Of a DNA stretch of 64,000 nt, positions 54,673 through 64,000 are shown in pieces; position 1 is the first letter of the stretch; every line of letters starts with the position of its first letter. Source of the stretch: Peptococcaceae bacterium SCADC1_2_3 (GTDB lineage: Bacteria; Bacillota; Desulfotomaculia; Desulfotomaculales; Nap2-2B); assembly GCA_000681355.2 (NCBI GenBank), contig JJNX02000001.1, forward strand, positions 1 through 64,000, given 5' to 3'. The position numbers were made by a program, and so were the translations under genes. The notes beneath the pieces were generated by a model. The model worked only from the letters and a program-made list of their open reading frames with translations, searched no databases and was not told the origin of the DNA.

Positions 54673-57600
54673 TTAAATTTCTGCATCACATCGCAGGCAG
54701 CGACACGCTTCCCGGATGGCCTCTTCCCGGATGAAACCAAGTTCTACTTCATCGAAACTATTTCGCCTGGCAGCACCTTTTATTTCCGGCATTTTTGTTT
54801 GAGGACATTCCTTTACCTCTTCATCGATGATAAGCGGGATGTCAATCTCCTTTTCCGAAGGTGCTTCATATAATGGTTCTCCATTGCTTATCCTGATAGT
54901 GTTATCAATATCTTTTGCCGCCCTATGTCCCGCGGCAATCGCCCCAATCACCGTATCCGGCCCTGTAACGGCATCTCCGCCCGCAAAGAATTTAGGATTT
55001 GTTGTTTGGGATTTACTCCCGCTTGCCAACTCAAAACAGTCCCATTTATTAACTTTCACGCCGCTATTATCAGGAACAAAAGTCAGATCTGATACCTGAC
55101 CGATGGCAGCGATGACAGTATCCACACTAAGCGTGAATTCGGAACCTTCAATAGATACAGGTTTTTTTCTTCCGCTTCGGTCAAAATCACCAAGCTTCAT
55201 CCGTTGACAGGTAATCCCACTTACCTTTCCATTGTCTTCGTCAATCTTAACAGGAGCCACTAAGTACTCAATCTTGACCCCCTCTTCTTCCGCCGCTTCA
55301 ATTTCCTCTATTGCCGCAGGCATATCTTGCCTTAGACGACGGTAAAGAATAGTAACTTCAACACCTAAACGAACGGCACAACGGGCGGCATCAATAGCTG
55401 AATTTCCACCACCAATTACGGCCACTCTTGCGCCAAGTGTTTTTTCACCTTTCAACCAGGCGTCTTCATAGGTATTAAAATCCCTTAGAAATTCAACCCC
55501 ACCATAAACGCCCTTGATGTCCTCTCCTTCAGCTCCCATTTTCTGGCTCTTATGCGCGCCAGGAGCTAAGTAAATATAATCGAATTCTTCGTTAACTTTT
55601 TCAAAAGAAATATTTTTTCCCACGCGCGTGTTGCACTTGATCTCCACGCCTAGCGCCCGAATGTTGTCAATCTCTTGACTCAAAATGTTGCGGGGAAGCC
55701 TGTAAGCAGGGATTGCCCAGCGAAGCATCCCCCCGGGTTCTGAAAGTTCTTCAAATACAACCACTTTATAACCCCGCTGCGCCAAGTCTCGCGCTGCTGT
55801 CAAACCGGCAGGGCCCGCGCCAACCACGGCAATCCTTTCTTTTCTGGTTACAGGAACCGGTTCTATTTTAGGTCTTGCCGCATTATCGGTAATAAACCGC
55901 TTTAGATGCTTGATGGCAACCGGCTCGTCCACCTGTCCCCTTCGACACTTTGACTGGCATTTGTGGTCACAAACCCTTCCGCAAACAGAAGGAAAAGGAT
56001 TGGTTTTTAGGAGAATCTTGTAAGCCTCTTCAAAACGTTCTGCCCGCACTAAAGCAATGTAAGACGGGATATCCATTTCAACCGGACAGGTATGCTGACA
56101 GGGCGACTTAAATAAAGCAGCACAAACTGCCGCGGGACAACGCTTATCCCTTATATGGGCCTCATATTCATCCCTGAAATAACGGATGGTACTCAAAACA
56201 GGATTAGGAGCCGTTTGACCAAGTCCGCAAAGGGCGGAATCTTTAATGGTTCTAGCCAGTTCTTCGAGAAGCTCAATATCCCCTTCTTTACCCTTTCCTA
56301 AAGTAATGTCGGTGAGGATCTCAAGCATTCTTTTTGTTCCCTCGCGACAAGGAGTACACTTTCCACAGGATTCCTCCTGACAAAATTCCATAAAGAAACG
56401 GGCCATATCCACGGCGCATTTGTCCTCATTCATGACAATCAAGCCACCAGACCCCATAATGGCTCCCAATTCTACTACGTTTTCATAATCAACCGGTGCA
56501 TTTAAATGCTGAACGGGAATACAACCGCCTGACGGCCCGCCCAATTGAGCGGCTTTAAACTTCTTTCCACCAGGGATACCCCCTCCGATATCATATACGA
56601 TACTTCCCAGGGTGGTTCCCATGGGAACTTCTACCAAACCAATATTATTTACATCGCCTGTCAAGGCAAAAACCTTGGTCCCTTTGCTTTTTTCCGTACC
56701 CACACTGGCATACCAGGCACTACCCCTTAATATGATCTGACCAATATTAGCTAAAGTTTCTACATTGTTTAAAACACTTGGTTTCCCCCACAGTCCTGAA
56801 ACAGCCGGAAAAGGGGGCCTTGGCCTGGGCATTCCTCTATTTCCCTCAATGGAAGTCATTAAAGCCGTTTCTTCCCCACAGACAAAGGCTCCCGCCCCCT
56901 GGTAAATTTCAAGATCAAAATCAAAACCGGTTCCTAAAATATCCTTTCCCAAAAGTCCATATTCTTTTGCTTGAGTGATGGCAATATTCAAACGTTGAAT
57001 AGCCAGTGGATATTCGGCACGACAGTAAATGTAACCTTGATGAGCATCAATAGCTTTAGCGGCAATAACCATACCCTCAATAACAGCATGGGGATCAGCT
57101 TCAAGGACACTTCTGTCCATGAAGGCACCAGGGTCACCCTCATCGGCATTACAAAGGACATATTTTACATCCCCCTTGGACTGGAAGGCAAACTTCCACT
57201 TAAGACCGGTGGGAAAACCTGCTCCGCCTCTTCCTCGTAATCCTGAGTCCAAAACTTCTTTGATAATTTCTTCTGAGGACATGTCAGATAAGGCCTTAGC
57301 CATCCCGGCATAACCATCCCTGGCAATGTACTCATCAATTTTTTCCGGGTCGATAAGACCTCTATTTCTCAATACCCTTAATTCCTGAAGAGCAAAAAAG
57401 GGTATCTCCTGCATGGTGGGAATGACTTCTTCTGTGGTTGGTTCTTTATAAAGGAGCCTCTGTAAAAGCCTTCCTTTAACGAGATGTTCTTCAACTAATT
57501 CCGGAATATCCTCTGGCTTGATCAACGTATAAATGACGCCTTCCGGATAGACCACCATAATAGGACCCAAGGCACAAAATCCATTACAACCAGTTTCGAC

Positions 57601-57729
57601 AATTTTAATTTCTTCTGAAAGATTTTTTTTATCCAGCTCGGCAATCAAAGCCTTCTTTACGGCAAGACTTCCAGAAGCATGGCAACCTGTTCCTCCGCAA
57701 AGCAATAAATGTGCACGAAACACCTTCAA
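54673..57729 (-). CDS. hydB: HydB (NuoF-like) flavin subunit fused to a GltD/NfnB-like module
   Basis: This 1018-residue fusion has these parts in order: a thioredoxin-like [2Fe-2S] domain (about 1-90, LLCGGTGCHASG with GCNGFCALG); a NuoF core with GRGGAGFPTGLKW, NADEGDPGAFMDR and SCGKCTPCREG; then, in place of the usual C-terminal ferredoxin domain, a GltD-type part beginning CQHTCPVEMDIP and CGRVCDHKCQSKC, with FAD motif VVGAGPAGLTAARD, NAD(P) motif VIGGGNSAIDAARC, and the tail ACRCLRCD. The second flavin domain suggests an added NAD(P)H site or electron path. No frameshift or stop divides the halves. It lies between the [2Fe-2S] subunit gene and hydA. Confidence 0.9.
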   Translation of the reverse strand: MKVFRAHLLLCGGTGCHASGSLAVKKALIAELDKKNLSEEIKIVETGCNGFCALGPIMVVYPEGVIYTLIKPEDIPELVEEHLVKGRLLQRLLYKEPTTEEVIPTMQEIPFFALQELRVLRNRGLIDPEKIDEYIARDGYAGMAKALSDMSSEEIIKEVLDSGLRGRGGAGFPTGLKWKFAFQSKGDVKYVLCNADEGDPGAFMDRSVLEADPHAVIEGMVIAAKAIDAHQGYIYCRAEYPLAIQRLNIAITQAKEYGLLGKDILGTGFDFDLEIYQGAGAFVCGEETALMTSIEGNRGMPRPRPPFPAVSGLWGKPSVLNNVETLANIGQIILRGSAWYASVGTEKSKGTKVFALTGDVNNIGLVEVPMGTTLGSIVYDIGGGIPGGKKFKAAQLGGPSGGCIPVQHLNAPVDYENVVELGAIMGSGGLIVMNEDKCAVDMARFFMEFCQEESCGKCTPCREGTKRMLEILTDITLGKGKEGDIELLEELARTIKDSALCGLGQTAPNPVLSTIRYFRDEYEAHIRDKRCPAAVCAALFKSPCQHTCPVEMDIPSYIALVRAERFEEAYKILLKTNPFPSVCGRVCDHKCQSKCRRGQVDEPVAIKHLKRFITDNAARPKIEPVPVTRKERIAVVGAGPAGLTAARDLAQRGYKVVVFEELSEPGGMLRWAIPAYRLPRNILSQEIDNIRALGVEIKCNTRVGKNISFEKVNEEFDYIYLAPGAHKSQKMGAEGEDIKGVYGGVEFLRDFNTYEDAWLKGEKTLGARVAVIGGGNSAIDAARCAVRLGVEVTILYRRLRQDMPAAIEEIEAAEEEGVKIEYLVAPVKIDEDNGKVSGITCQRMKLGDFDRSGRKKPVSIEGSEFTLSVDTVIAAIGQVSDLTFVPDNSGVKVNKWDCFELASGSKSQTTNPKFFAGGDAVTGPDTVIGAIAAGHRAAKDIDNTIRISNGEPLYEAPSEKEIDIPLIIDEEVKECPQTKMPEIKGAARRNSFDEVELGFIREEAIREACRCLRCDAEI

Positions 57730-57826
57730 CTGGGTATCATCCTCCTTATCTCAATTTTTTGGAGTCATTCTCGTATAAAAGTCTGATAAAACTAAGGGCA
57801 TAATGCCGTGATGCATCACATTTTTA

Positions 57827-58210
57827 CTACTTTATAATTTCTGCCCCTTTGGCCAGAACAAATGGGGTTTGAACCTCTCCCTGTAAAATATGTCTTTTGA
57901 AAACCTGTCTCATCTTGTTTGCATTCATATATTCGTACTTAATTGGCTCCTGTTCCATAGCTTCCACAGTAACCAAAGGTTCCCTGCTGCACAACCCCAT
58001 GCACCCAGATGTTGTCACCATAACATCCGTTACGCCTGCCTCCTCAATCTCCTGTATCAGCGCGCTCATAACCTCCCTTGCCCCGGAGACAATACCACAA
58101 GTTCCCATATGAACGGTCACCTTTACTCTCCAGGCACCATCTCTCAAGGAGGTTTCGGCGTGAACTTTTTCCTTGATCTTTCTTAAATCTTCTATCGTTA
58201 GCTTTGCCAT
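57827..58210 (-). CDS. Thioredoxin-like [2Fe-2S] ferredoxin subunit
   Basis: This 127-residue protein has a thioredoxin-like ferredoxin core: VHMGTCGIVSGAREVM followed by TTSGCMGLCSREP, giving four cysteines (one CG pair and C-M-G-L-C). An N-terminal helix of about 30 residues precedes the domain. It sits between hydC and hydB in the operon, a place found in other HydABC-type clusters, and likely conducts electrons between subunits. GGAGGGAAG precedes the ATG. Confidence 0.85.
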   Translation of the reverse strand: MAKLTIEDLRKIKEKVHAETSLRDGAWRVKVTVHMGTCGIVSGAREVMSALIQEIEEAGVTDVMVTTSGCMGLCSREPLVTVEAMEQEPIKYEYMNANKMRQVFKRHILQGEVQTPFVLAKGAEIIK

Positions 58211-58234
58211 AGTTACTTCCCTCCTTTTTGCTTA

Positions 58235-58729
58235 TCAATTATATTGATTTAATATCTCCTTGATTTTTGTTGGTTTTACCCTTCCGTGAACATTGTCATC
58301 CACAAGAACCATCGGTCCTAATCCACAAGCACCAACACATCTAACTGTTTCATAAGTAAACATTCTATCAGCGGTCGTTTCACCTTTTTTCACCCCATAC
58401 TCCTTCTCTATTTTTTCAGCAATAGCTTTACCCCCTCGAACATAACAGGCCGTTCCCAAGCACACGCGTACCAAATGCTTACCCCGGGGAGTCATTGTGA
58501 AAAATGAATAAAAAGTCACTACTCCATAAACACGACTCAACGGAAGATTTAATCCTTCAGCGATTCTTTTCTGGACAGAAATAGGCAAATATTCAAGGGC
58601 TACCTGAACTTCTTCCAAGACCGGAATTAATCCTCCCGGTTTACCTTTGTACTTGTTGATAATTTCATCCATTTTTGCAATATGTTCCGAAGTAAATTCT
58701 TTCAGTAGATCACCGTCGGTTGCTTTCAC
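58235..58729 (-). CDS. hydC: HydC (NuoE-like) [2Fe-2S] subunit
   Basis: This 164-residue NuoE-family protein has the helical N-terminal part (GLIPVLEEVQVALEYLP), then CLGTACYVRGGKAIAEK and CVGACGLGPMVLVDD, whose four cysteines hold the [2Fe-2S] cluster. It is the small electron-transfer subunit of the complex and the first gene of the hydC-[2Fe-2S]-hydB-hydA set. AGGAGGAATAAG lies just upstream of the start. Confidence 0.92.
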   Translation of the reverse strand: MKATDGDLLKEFTSEHIAKMDEIINKYKGKPGGLIPVLEEVQVALEYLPISVQKRIAEGLNLPLSRVYGVVTFYSFFTMTPRGKHLVRVCLGTACYVRGGKAIAEKIEKEYGVKKGETTADRMFTYETVRCVGACGLGPMVLVDDNVHGRVKPTKIKEILNQYN

Positions 58730-58808
58730 GTGCTTATTCCTCCTTTATCCAAAATATAACTCACGTTTCTGCCCCTTTCTTAATTTCTTAATAATAAATT
58801 TATCTAAA

Positions 58809-59339
58809 TTATAAATTTTCGTCAAGATATATACGTAAAAACTTTATTATTTCTGGATGGTTTATGGGTACATCGCCCAACTGGGCCTTTATTTCTTTAG
58901 TATCCAGGATAAATCTATTACCATTTATTGTATAATGAAATTTAAAATCTACCTCTGGATTACTTATAACTGATACCAGGATGGTTTCTTTAATATTTCC
59001 CAATAATGGTAAATCAGGATGGTTCAAAACAAAGGAAGAATAAATTTCTGTACCTTTCCTCACCTTGCTTTTTAAATAAAAATTACCTCCGCAATGTTCT
59101 GCCGTACCCTTTAAAAGAGGAACACCTAGTCCTGTTTTCTTACCAGTTTTAGTTGAAAAAAAAGGGTCAACTACTTTTTTAGCCATCTCTTCTGACATCC
59201 CTTTTCCGTCATCCACTATCTTCATGGAAAGAAAATTTTTCTTGTTATCCCGCGTGATAAAAATACAAATATTTTTTGCTTCTGCCGTTAAAGAATTGGC
59301 TACAATGTCCATAATATGAACACAAATTTCATTTACCAT
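58809..59339 (-). CDS. GHKL ATPase-domain protein (histidine-kinase-like)
   Basis: This 176-residue protein has a stand-alone HATPase_c fold: N-box around DIVANSLTAEAKNI, G1 box KIVDDGKGMSEEMAKKV, and GLGVPLLKGTAEHCGG as the G2-like box, then a beta-rich C-terminal region (about 110-176) not typical of HATPase domains. It has no sensor, no dimerisation helix and no phosphoacceptor His, so it is not a complete kinase. It lies directly upstream of hydC in the same direction and is part of the sensory cluster. A partner domain from the hydrogenase-like protein upstream is plausible. Confidence 0.78.
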   Translation of the reverse strand: MVNEICVHIMDIVANSLTAEAKNICIFITRDNKKNFLSMKIVDDGKGMSEEMAKKVVDPFFSTKTGKKTGLGVPLLKGTAEHCGGNFYLKSKVRKGTEIYSSFVLNHPDLPLLGNIKETILVSVISNPEVDFKFHYTINGNRFILDTKEIKAQLGDVPINHPEIIKFLRIYLDENL

Positions 59340-59375
59340 AATTAATTAATCCTATCTTAAAATAAACACCTTAAG

Positions 59376-60113
59376 TTATTGAAACTCCAGATAACGCCCT
59401 TCTTCAAATTTTAAGGCTCTGGCTATTTCTTTAAAGCTCGGCTCTTTAAGATAAAAAACAGTTCTTCTTTTACCTATATCTATAAGGTAATGAGCATCAG
59501 AAAATGTAACAAAAGGAATACCTTTCGGGTTGACCAACGGTAAAAGTTCCTCTATTTTTTGCTTATTACGTACTTCTAAAGCATCAAAGGAAAGATTATC
59601 CGGTACATAACCCAGTTGACTGATAATACTAAAGGTCTGGCTATCTATATGAGAAGGAATTACCAGCCCCTCTTTTAACTTAACCCTGGAAACAGCATCT
59701 TCAAGTGAAATCTGGACGGAATTTAAAAGCAGCCTTTCTTCAAAGCGAATAATGTTACCATTTTCATCCACTACTACCTGGTCGCCAAAAAAAACCGGGT
59801 TATTTTTAACCGCTGGTAGGAATTCATAAATTTCTCTTTGAAAATCTAGAGCGGTCTTATAATTATCAAATAAAACTAAGAGATGAATTTCTTCCCTGGT
59901 TTGTATTTCCATACCAAATAGCACCACTAAACCAAGTTTTTTCCCTAACTCATGGACATAAATAGTATTTTCTACCATGTTATGATCGGTAATGGCAATA
60001 ATATCCAAGCCCACCTCTTTGGCCTTTTTAATAACATTTTGAGGAGACATTTCCAGGCTGGCACATGGTGAAAGGGTTGAATGGATATGAAAGTCACAAA
60101 AAAAGCCGGTCAC
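59376..60113 (-). CDS. PHP-domain phosphoesterase
   Basis: This 245-residue protein has the PHP motifs DFHIHSTLSPCASLEMSP, IAITDHNMVENT, IPSHIDSQ and FSDAHYLIDIG, with metal-binding His, Asp and Glu. Members hydrolyse phosphoesters, including those of nucleotides and oligonucleotides. It stands between a DRTGG protein (six bases upstream) and a GHKL ATPase (36 bases downstream) in one operon. Removing a nucleotide or phosphate signal is a possible role, inferred from the context. Confidence 0.85.
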   Translation of the reverse strand: MTGFFCDFHIHSTLSPCASLEMSPQNVIKKAKEVGLDIIAITDHNMVENTIYVHELGKKLGLVVLFGMEIQTREEIHLLVLFDNYKTALDFQREIYEFLPAVKNNPVFFGDQVVVDENGNIIRFEERLLLNSVQISLEDAVSRVKLKEGLVIPSHIDSQTFSIISQLGYVPDNLSFDALEVRNKQKIEELLPLVNPKGIPFVTFSDAHYLIDIGKRRTVFYLKEPSFKEIARALKFEEGRYLEFQ

Positions 60114-60119
60114 CTCTTA

Positions 60120-60476
60120 TTAACCTCTTTTTAAAGCATTATAAATAAGACCGCTAATTTCAAAGGCCGGGCGATAATCTCTTAAAATAGCAATATTTTC
60201 ACTTTTAGCTCTTTCAATAACTTCTTGTTCTAATTCAAGCTTACGCGGAATAATGATCGCGAGAATATCTCTGAGTTTGGCCACGCCTAAAACATTTACA
60301 TGTCTTTGGATGGTAATCCAGACGGAACCTTCTTCAATATTGGCGATAACATCAGACAAAAGGTCAGAAACGTATCCCGACTTTATTTCTTTGTCCAAGT
60401 TAACCTCACCGGTTAAAGTTTCAAAACCCAATAAATTAACCAACTCGCCAAGAGTCATTATTTTCCTCCTAAGCAA
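60120..60476 (-). CDS. DRTGG-domain protein, copy 2
   Basis: This 118-residue protein is a single DRTGG-type domain: LVNLLGFETLTGEVNLDKEI, then GYVSDLLSDVIANIEEGSVW, and LAIIIPRKLELEQEVIERA. DRTGG domains occur in HPr kinase-related and CBS-linked proteins as ligand-binding parts; the ligand is unknown. A second DRTGG gene lies at 62365-62724 in the same operon. The start may be the ATG at 60476 or at 60458. Confidence 0.78.
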   Translation of the reverse strand: MLRRKIMTLGELVNLLGFETLTGEVNLDKEIKSGYVSDLLSDVIANIEEGSVWITIQRHVNVLGVAKLRDILAIIIPRKLELEQEVIERAKSENIAILRDYRPAFEISGLIYNALKRG

Positions 60477-60511
60477 TATTTATTTATGACTATTTAGGGG
60501 CCCTCTTTTGT

Positions 60512-61882
60512 TTATTCGTTAACCTTTTCTTTTTTCTTTCCCTTTGCTTTTGATGAGTTACTAACCATTGCCGGAGGCATTTTACGCGCTAAATCAAGTA
60601 CTTCTTCGGCTAAGGTTTGTACTCTTTCCCTTAACTTAAAAATACAATCAGTGTCAACAGCCAAACCCCGGATAACGTCCTCGGCCAAGGCCCGGCAGCT
60701 TGGTGCGCCACAGGCGCCACAGTCCAGACCAGGTAGTTCGTTAGTTATTTTATCTAAACGTTCCATTTTAAGCAGTGCTTTGGATACGTCTTCATCAAGC
60801 ATCATTACTGGTCTGGGCAGGATAGGTTCGGTAGAAAAAAACCTGCCTTGTTGGTAAAAATCCAACATATCTTTTTCCTGGTAATACGGCGTTTTTGCCC
60901 GGTACTTTTCAACAAAATATTTTAACTTTACCCTTCCTACAAATGGATTTTGTATACTTAAGGGACCGCCTACGCACCCCCCGGTACAAGCCCGGAGTTC
61001 AAGAAAATCAACATCTCTTAATTCGCCCCTTTCTATTTCTTCCAATAAACTTACCACATTATGAATACCGCAAACTGCTAAAATTGAACCATAATTCAAC
61101 GCTTTAGCCTCTCCGGTAATGTAACCCCAGGACATTCCAAGGCCAGTTGCTTTTTGTAAATTCTTATTTTTCTCTTTTTTATGATTTTTAGCTAATTGCT
61201 TAAGTATATCTTTGTATACCAAAGACATATTAATAACTCCATCAACGGCGGAATTTTTTATACCCGTAGGCTGTGTCATCTCGGTCACTTTAGCCGGACA
61301 AAGTGAAATAGCAAAAGCACCAATATCTTCATAAGGAATACCCTTTCTTTTTACGGCCTCTTCCTTAGCTATCCTGGCAGCTATTTCTCTAGGAGTCATA
61401 AAAGGAGATACTTGGCTTAAAAGATCGGGAAATTTAATTTGCATTAAACGTAAAACAGCAGGACAGTATGAAGAAATAAGCGGTTTTTTATACTTATTTG
61501 TACTTAAGTAATGACGGGTCATAAAAGATACTACTTCTTCTGCCAAAGCAACCTCAAAAACATCATCAAAACCGATGTTTAAAAAAGCGTCAAGAATGTT
61601 TTCCACGCTTTCCTCTTCTTTAAATTGGGCGTAAAATGTAGGACCTGGAAGAGCAATCTTATACTTAAATTCGGAAAGTTTGTCCAAGGTATCGGTAACC
61701 GCAATTTTAGCGTTATAAGGACAAACCCGGATACAATCGCCGCAATCAATGCATCGTTCTCCTATTATATGGGCTTTACCGTCGTGAACGCGAATAGCTT
61801 CTGTAGGGCACCTTTTAATACAATTTGTACAACCCATACATTTTTCATAATCAAGGGTTATTGAATGAAAGTAACTAGACAT
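60512..61882 (-). CDS. [FeFe]-hydrogenase-like protein lacking the proton-relay cysteine (putative sensory HydS)
   Basis: The 456-residue protein has two [4Fe-4S] motifs (C15, C18, C21, C25 and C44, C47, C50, C54), then a hydrogenase H-domain: SSYCPAVLRL at 137-146, SLCPAKVTEM near 193 and ACTGGCVGGP. All four Cys expected to hold the H-cluster cubane are present, but the first Cys of TSCCP, the proton relay, is Tyr139. A C-terminal CGACGAPSC...C motif supplies another [4Fe-4S] site. This pattern resembles putative sensory (group C/D) [FeFe] hydrogenases. It lies between DRTGG and GHKL genes, upstream of hydABC. Confidence 0.82.
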   Translation of the reverse strand: MSSYFHSITLDYEKCMGCTNCIKRCPTEAIRVHDGKAHIIGERCIDCGDCIRVCPYNAKIAVTDTLDKLSEFKYKIALPGPTFYAQFKEEESVENILDAFLNIGFDDVFEVALAEEVVSFMTRHYLSTNKYKKPLISSYCPAVLRLMQIKFPDLLSQVSPFMTPREIAARIAKEEAVKRKGIPYEDIGAFAISLCPAKVTEMTQPTGIKNSAVDGVINMSLVYKDILKQLAKNHKKEKNKNLQKATGLGMSWGYITGEAKALNYGSILAVCGIHNVVSLLEEIERGELRDVDFLELRACTGGCVGGPLSIQNPFVGRVKLKYFVEKYRAKTPYYQEKDMLDFYQQGRFFSTEPILPRPVMMLDEDVSKALLKMERLDKITNELPGLDCGACGAPSCRALAEDVIRGLAVDTDCIFKLRERVQTLAEEVLDLARKMPPAMVSNSSKAKGKKKEKVNE

Positions 61883-61906
61883 TAAACTACTCCTACCTTA
61901 ACTTAT

Positions 61907-62368
61907 TTAATCTTTGGAAGACAAATAAACTATTGCCTCCAAAACCGTACCTACTCCTACCTGAGACTTAATATTTAATTTATGGGAACATTGTTTAATA
62001 TTAGGTAAACCCATTCCTGCTCCAAAACCCATTTCCCGTACCTCATGGGTCGCAGTTGAGTATCCTTCCTTCATGGCCATTTCTAAATCAGGAATTCCCA
62101 TTCCTGTATCTTCCGTTAAGACAACCACCTTCTCGGGAACAATAATTACTTCAAGCTCTCCGTGGGTAGCGTGAATAATAACATTCATTACGGCTTCATA
62201 AACGATGATGGCTATATTTCTAACTTCCTCCGGCCTTAAACCCAACTGTTGCAGTGTTTTTTTAACCTTTGAAGCTGCCTCTCCGGCTACACTAAAATCT
62301 TTTTCTCCTATCTTAAACTCTAGCTTAAACTGCGGTTTGCTATCTGCTTCTTTGTCCGGGTGGTTCAT
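61907..62368 (-). CDS. GHKL ATPase / anti-sigma-factor-like protein (RsbW/SpoIIAB-type)
   Basis: ATG 62368 shares an ATGA overlap with the DRTGG gene upstream and gives 153 residues. It has an N-box around YEAVMNVIIHATHGE, G1 box VVLTEDTGMGIPDLEMAM, and GFGAGMGLPNIKQCSH. The RsbW/SpoIIAB-like branch of HATPase proteins phosphorylates an antagonist or binds a sigma factor. No STAS antagonist or sigma gene is near, so the partner is unknown. It is the second GHKL protein of the sensory cluster. Confidence 0.82.
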   Translation of the reverse strand: MNHPDKEADSKPQFKLEFKIGEKDFSVAGEAASKVKKTLQQLGLRPEEVRNIAIIVYEAVMNVIIHATHGELEVIIVPEKVVVLTEDTGMGIPDLEMAMKEGYSTATHEVREMGFGAGMGLPNIKQCSHKLNIKSQVGVGTVLEAIVYLSSKD

Positions 62369-62724
62369 TGAGTAGAGTCCCTCATGCATCCCTGAAGTCC
62401 GTTCGTAAAAAGCAAACCGCAACACTTAAACATTAAAAAGGGGGTAGATAAAAGAGGAATATAGCTTGCTTCAGCTTTTTTAATTATTTCTTTTGCCGGT
62501 CGTTTCCCTCCTACAAACACTACTCCCACGGCATCCATTATTTCGGCGGTATGAATTACATGTTCATTAATAAGGGAAGTAATTAAGAGAGTATGAGAAC
62601 CGGCAAAAGCCAACATTTCACTCATCAGGTCACAACCAAATCCGGTCTCTGCTTCCCGCTCCAGTAAGTGCTCGCCACAAAGCACTTCAGCCTTAAGAAT
62701 CTTTTGGATGTCTTTTAAATTCAT
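62365..62724 (-). CDS. DRTGG-domain protein, copy 1
   Basis: This 119-residue DRTGG-type domain has MNLKDIQKILKAEVLCGE, CDLMSEMLAFAGSHTLLIT and VVFVGGKRPAKEIIKKA. The C-terminal stretch MFKCCGLLFTNGLQGC is unusually rich in cysteine (three), perhaps redox-active or metal-binding. It overlaps the following ATPase gene by four bases (ATGA), a strong sign of coupling. Its ligand is unknown. Confidence 0.78.
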   Translation of the reverse strand: MNLKDIQKILKAEVLCGEHLLEREAETGFGCDLMSEMLAFAGSHTLLITSLINEHVIHTAEIMDAVGVVFVGGKRPAKEIIKKAEASYIPLLSTPFLMFKCCGLLFTNGLQGCMRDSTQ

Positions 62725-62787
62725 AATTCTAGCCTTACTTCCCTAATTACTTTATATTTTTATTAATTCTATAAATTTATTATATGC

Positions 62788-64000
<1,213 letters not shown>

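Noticed and set aside
60512-61882. Second catalytic hydrogenase
   Set aside because: The proton-relay cysteine is replaced by tyrosine, and the neighbours are signalling-type proteins.

Overview
The window reads as the chromosome of an anaerobic, spore-forming, low-GC Gram-positive bacterium of the Clostridia (Moorella/Peptococcaceae/Syntrophomonas-like gene content). The evidence is a SpoVR homologue, a sporulation-type D-Ala-D-Ala carboxypeptidase, a trimeric-type [FeFe]-hydrogenase with its full maturation set, a butyryl-CoA/acyl-CoA pathway with EtfAB and a membrane EtfAB:menaquinone oxidoreductase, a split methylmalonyl-CoA mutase, and strong AGGAGG-type ribosome binding sites throughout. 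No rRNA or tRNA gene was seen. The species cannot be fixed from the sequence alone.

Layout. 0-10.4 kb is an accessory, partly decayed zone: a zinc-ribbon protein, a MazF-type toxin pair, repeats that look like a dying CRISPR array, a truncated cas6, a HEPN/MNT toxin-antitoxin pair, a GYD protein and thioredoxin-reductase-like enzyme, a RAYT transposase flanked by its own REP units, an AbrB gene with a toxin remnant, a restriction-enzyme remnant, and a compact DUF488-DUF488-dual-OB operon. 10.4-24.4 kb is housekeeping: citramalate synthase, GAPDH, DnaD and DnaC-like helicase-loading proteins, SpoVR, a double P-loop ATPase, archaeal-type phosphoglycerate mutase and an orphan ABC ATPase. 24.4-27.7 kb is one complete IS66-family element with an exact 8-bp target duplication; it carries a DruA-like (DUF4338) gene and a third gene of unknown function. 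27.8-38.1 kb holds dacF, a GntR/RCK_C regulator and the fatty-acyl/butyrate module (hbd divergent from bcd-etfB-etfA-EMO-thiolase-crotonase). 38.4-46.1 kb holds glgA, minC, methylmalonyl-CoA mutase, a coiled-coil protein and guaB. 46.1-64 kb is a long minus-strand hydrogenase region.

How the parts work together. Acyl-CoA dehydrogenase passes electrons to EtfAB and on to a membrane FeS oxidoreductase, while crotonase, Hbd and thiolase complete beta-oxidation or its reverse. Redox balance is presumably handled by HydABC, whose flavin subunit is fused to a GltD/NfnB-like FAD module, and by a separate NfnB-like protein at the window's end. HydE, HydF, HydG, an aspartase and a TM1266-type regulator form the maturation operon just downstream, with hypE after them. 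Upstream of hydC lies a second hydrogenase-like protein that has lost the proton-relay cysteine and sits among two GHKL ATPases, two DRTGG proteins and a PHP protein: a likely redox- or H2-sensing module.

Repeats tie the region together: five copies of a palindrome with half-site GTAGGGGCGTTAAA (one inside hydF), three 29-nt REP units around the RAYT gene, and a roughly 60-nt repeat present in inverted orientation at 17.2 and 23.2 kb.
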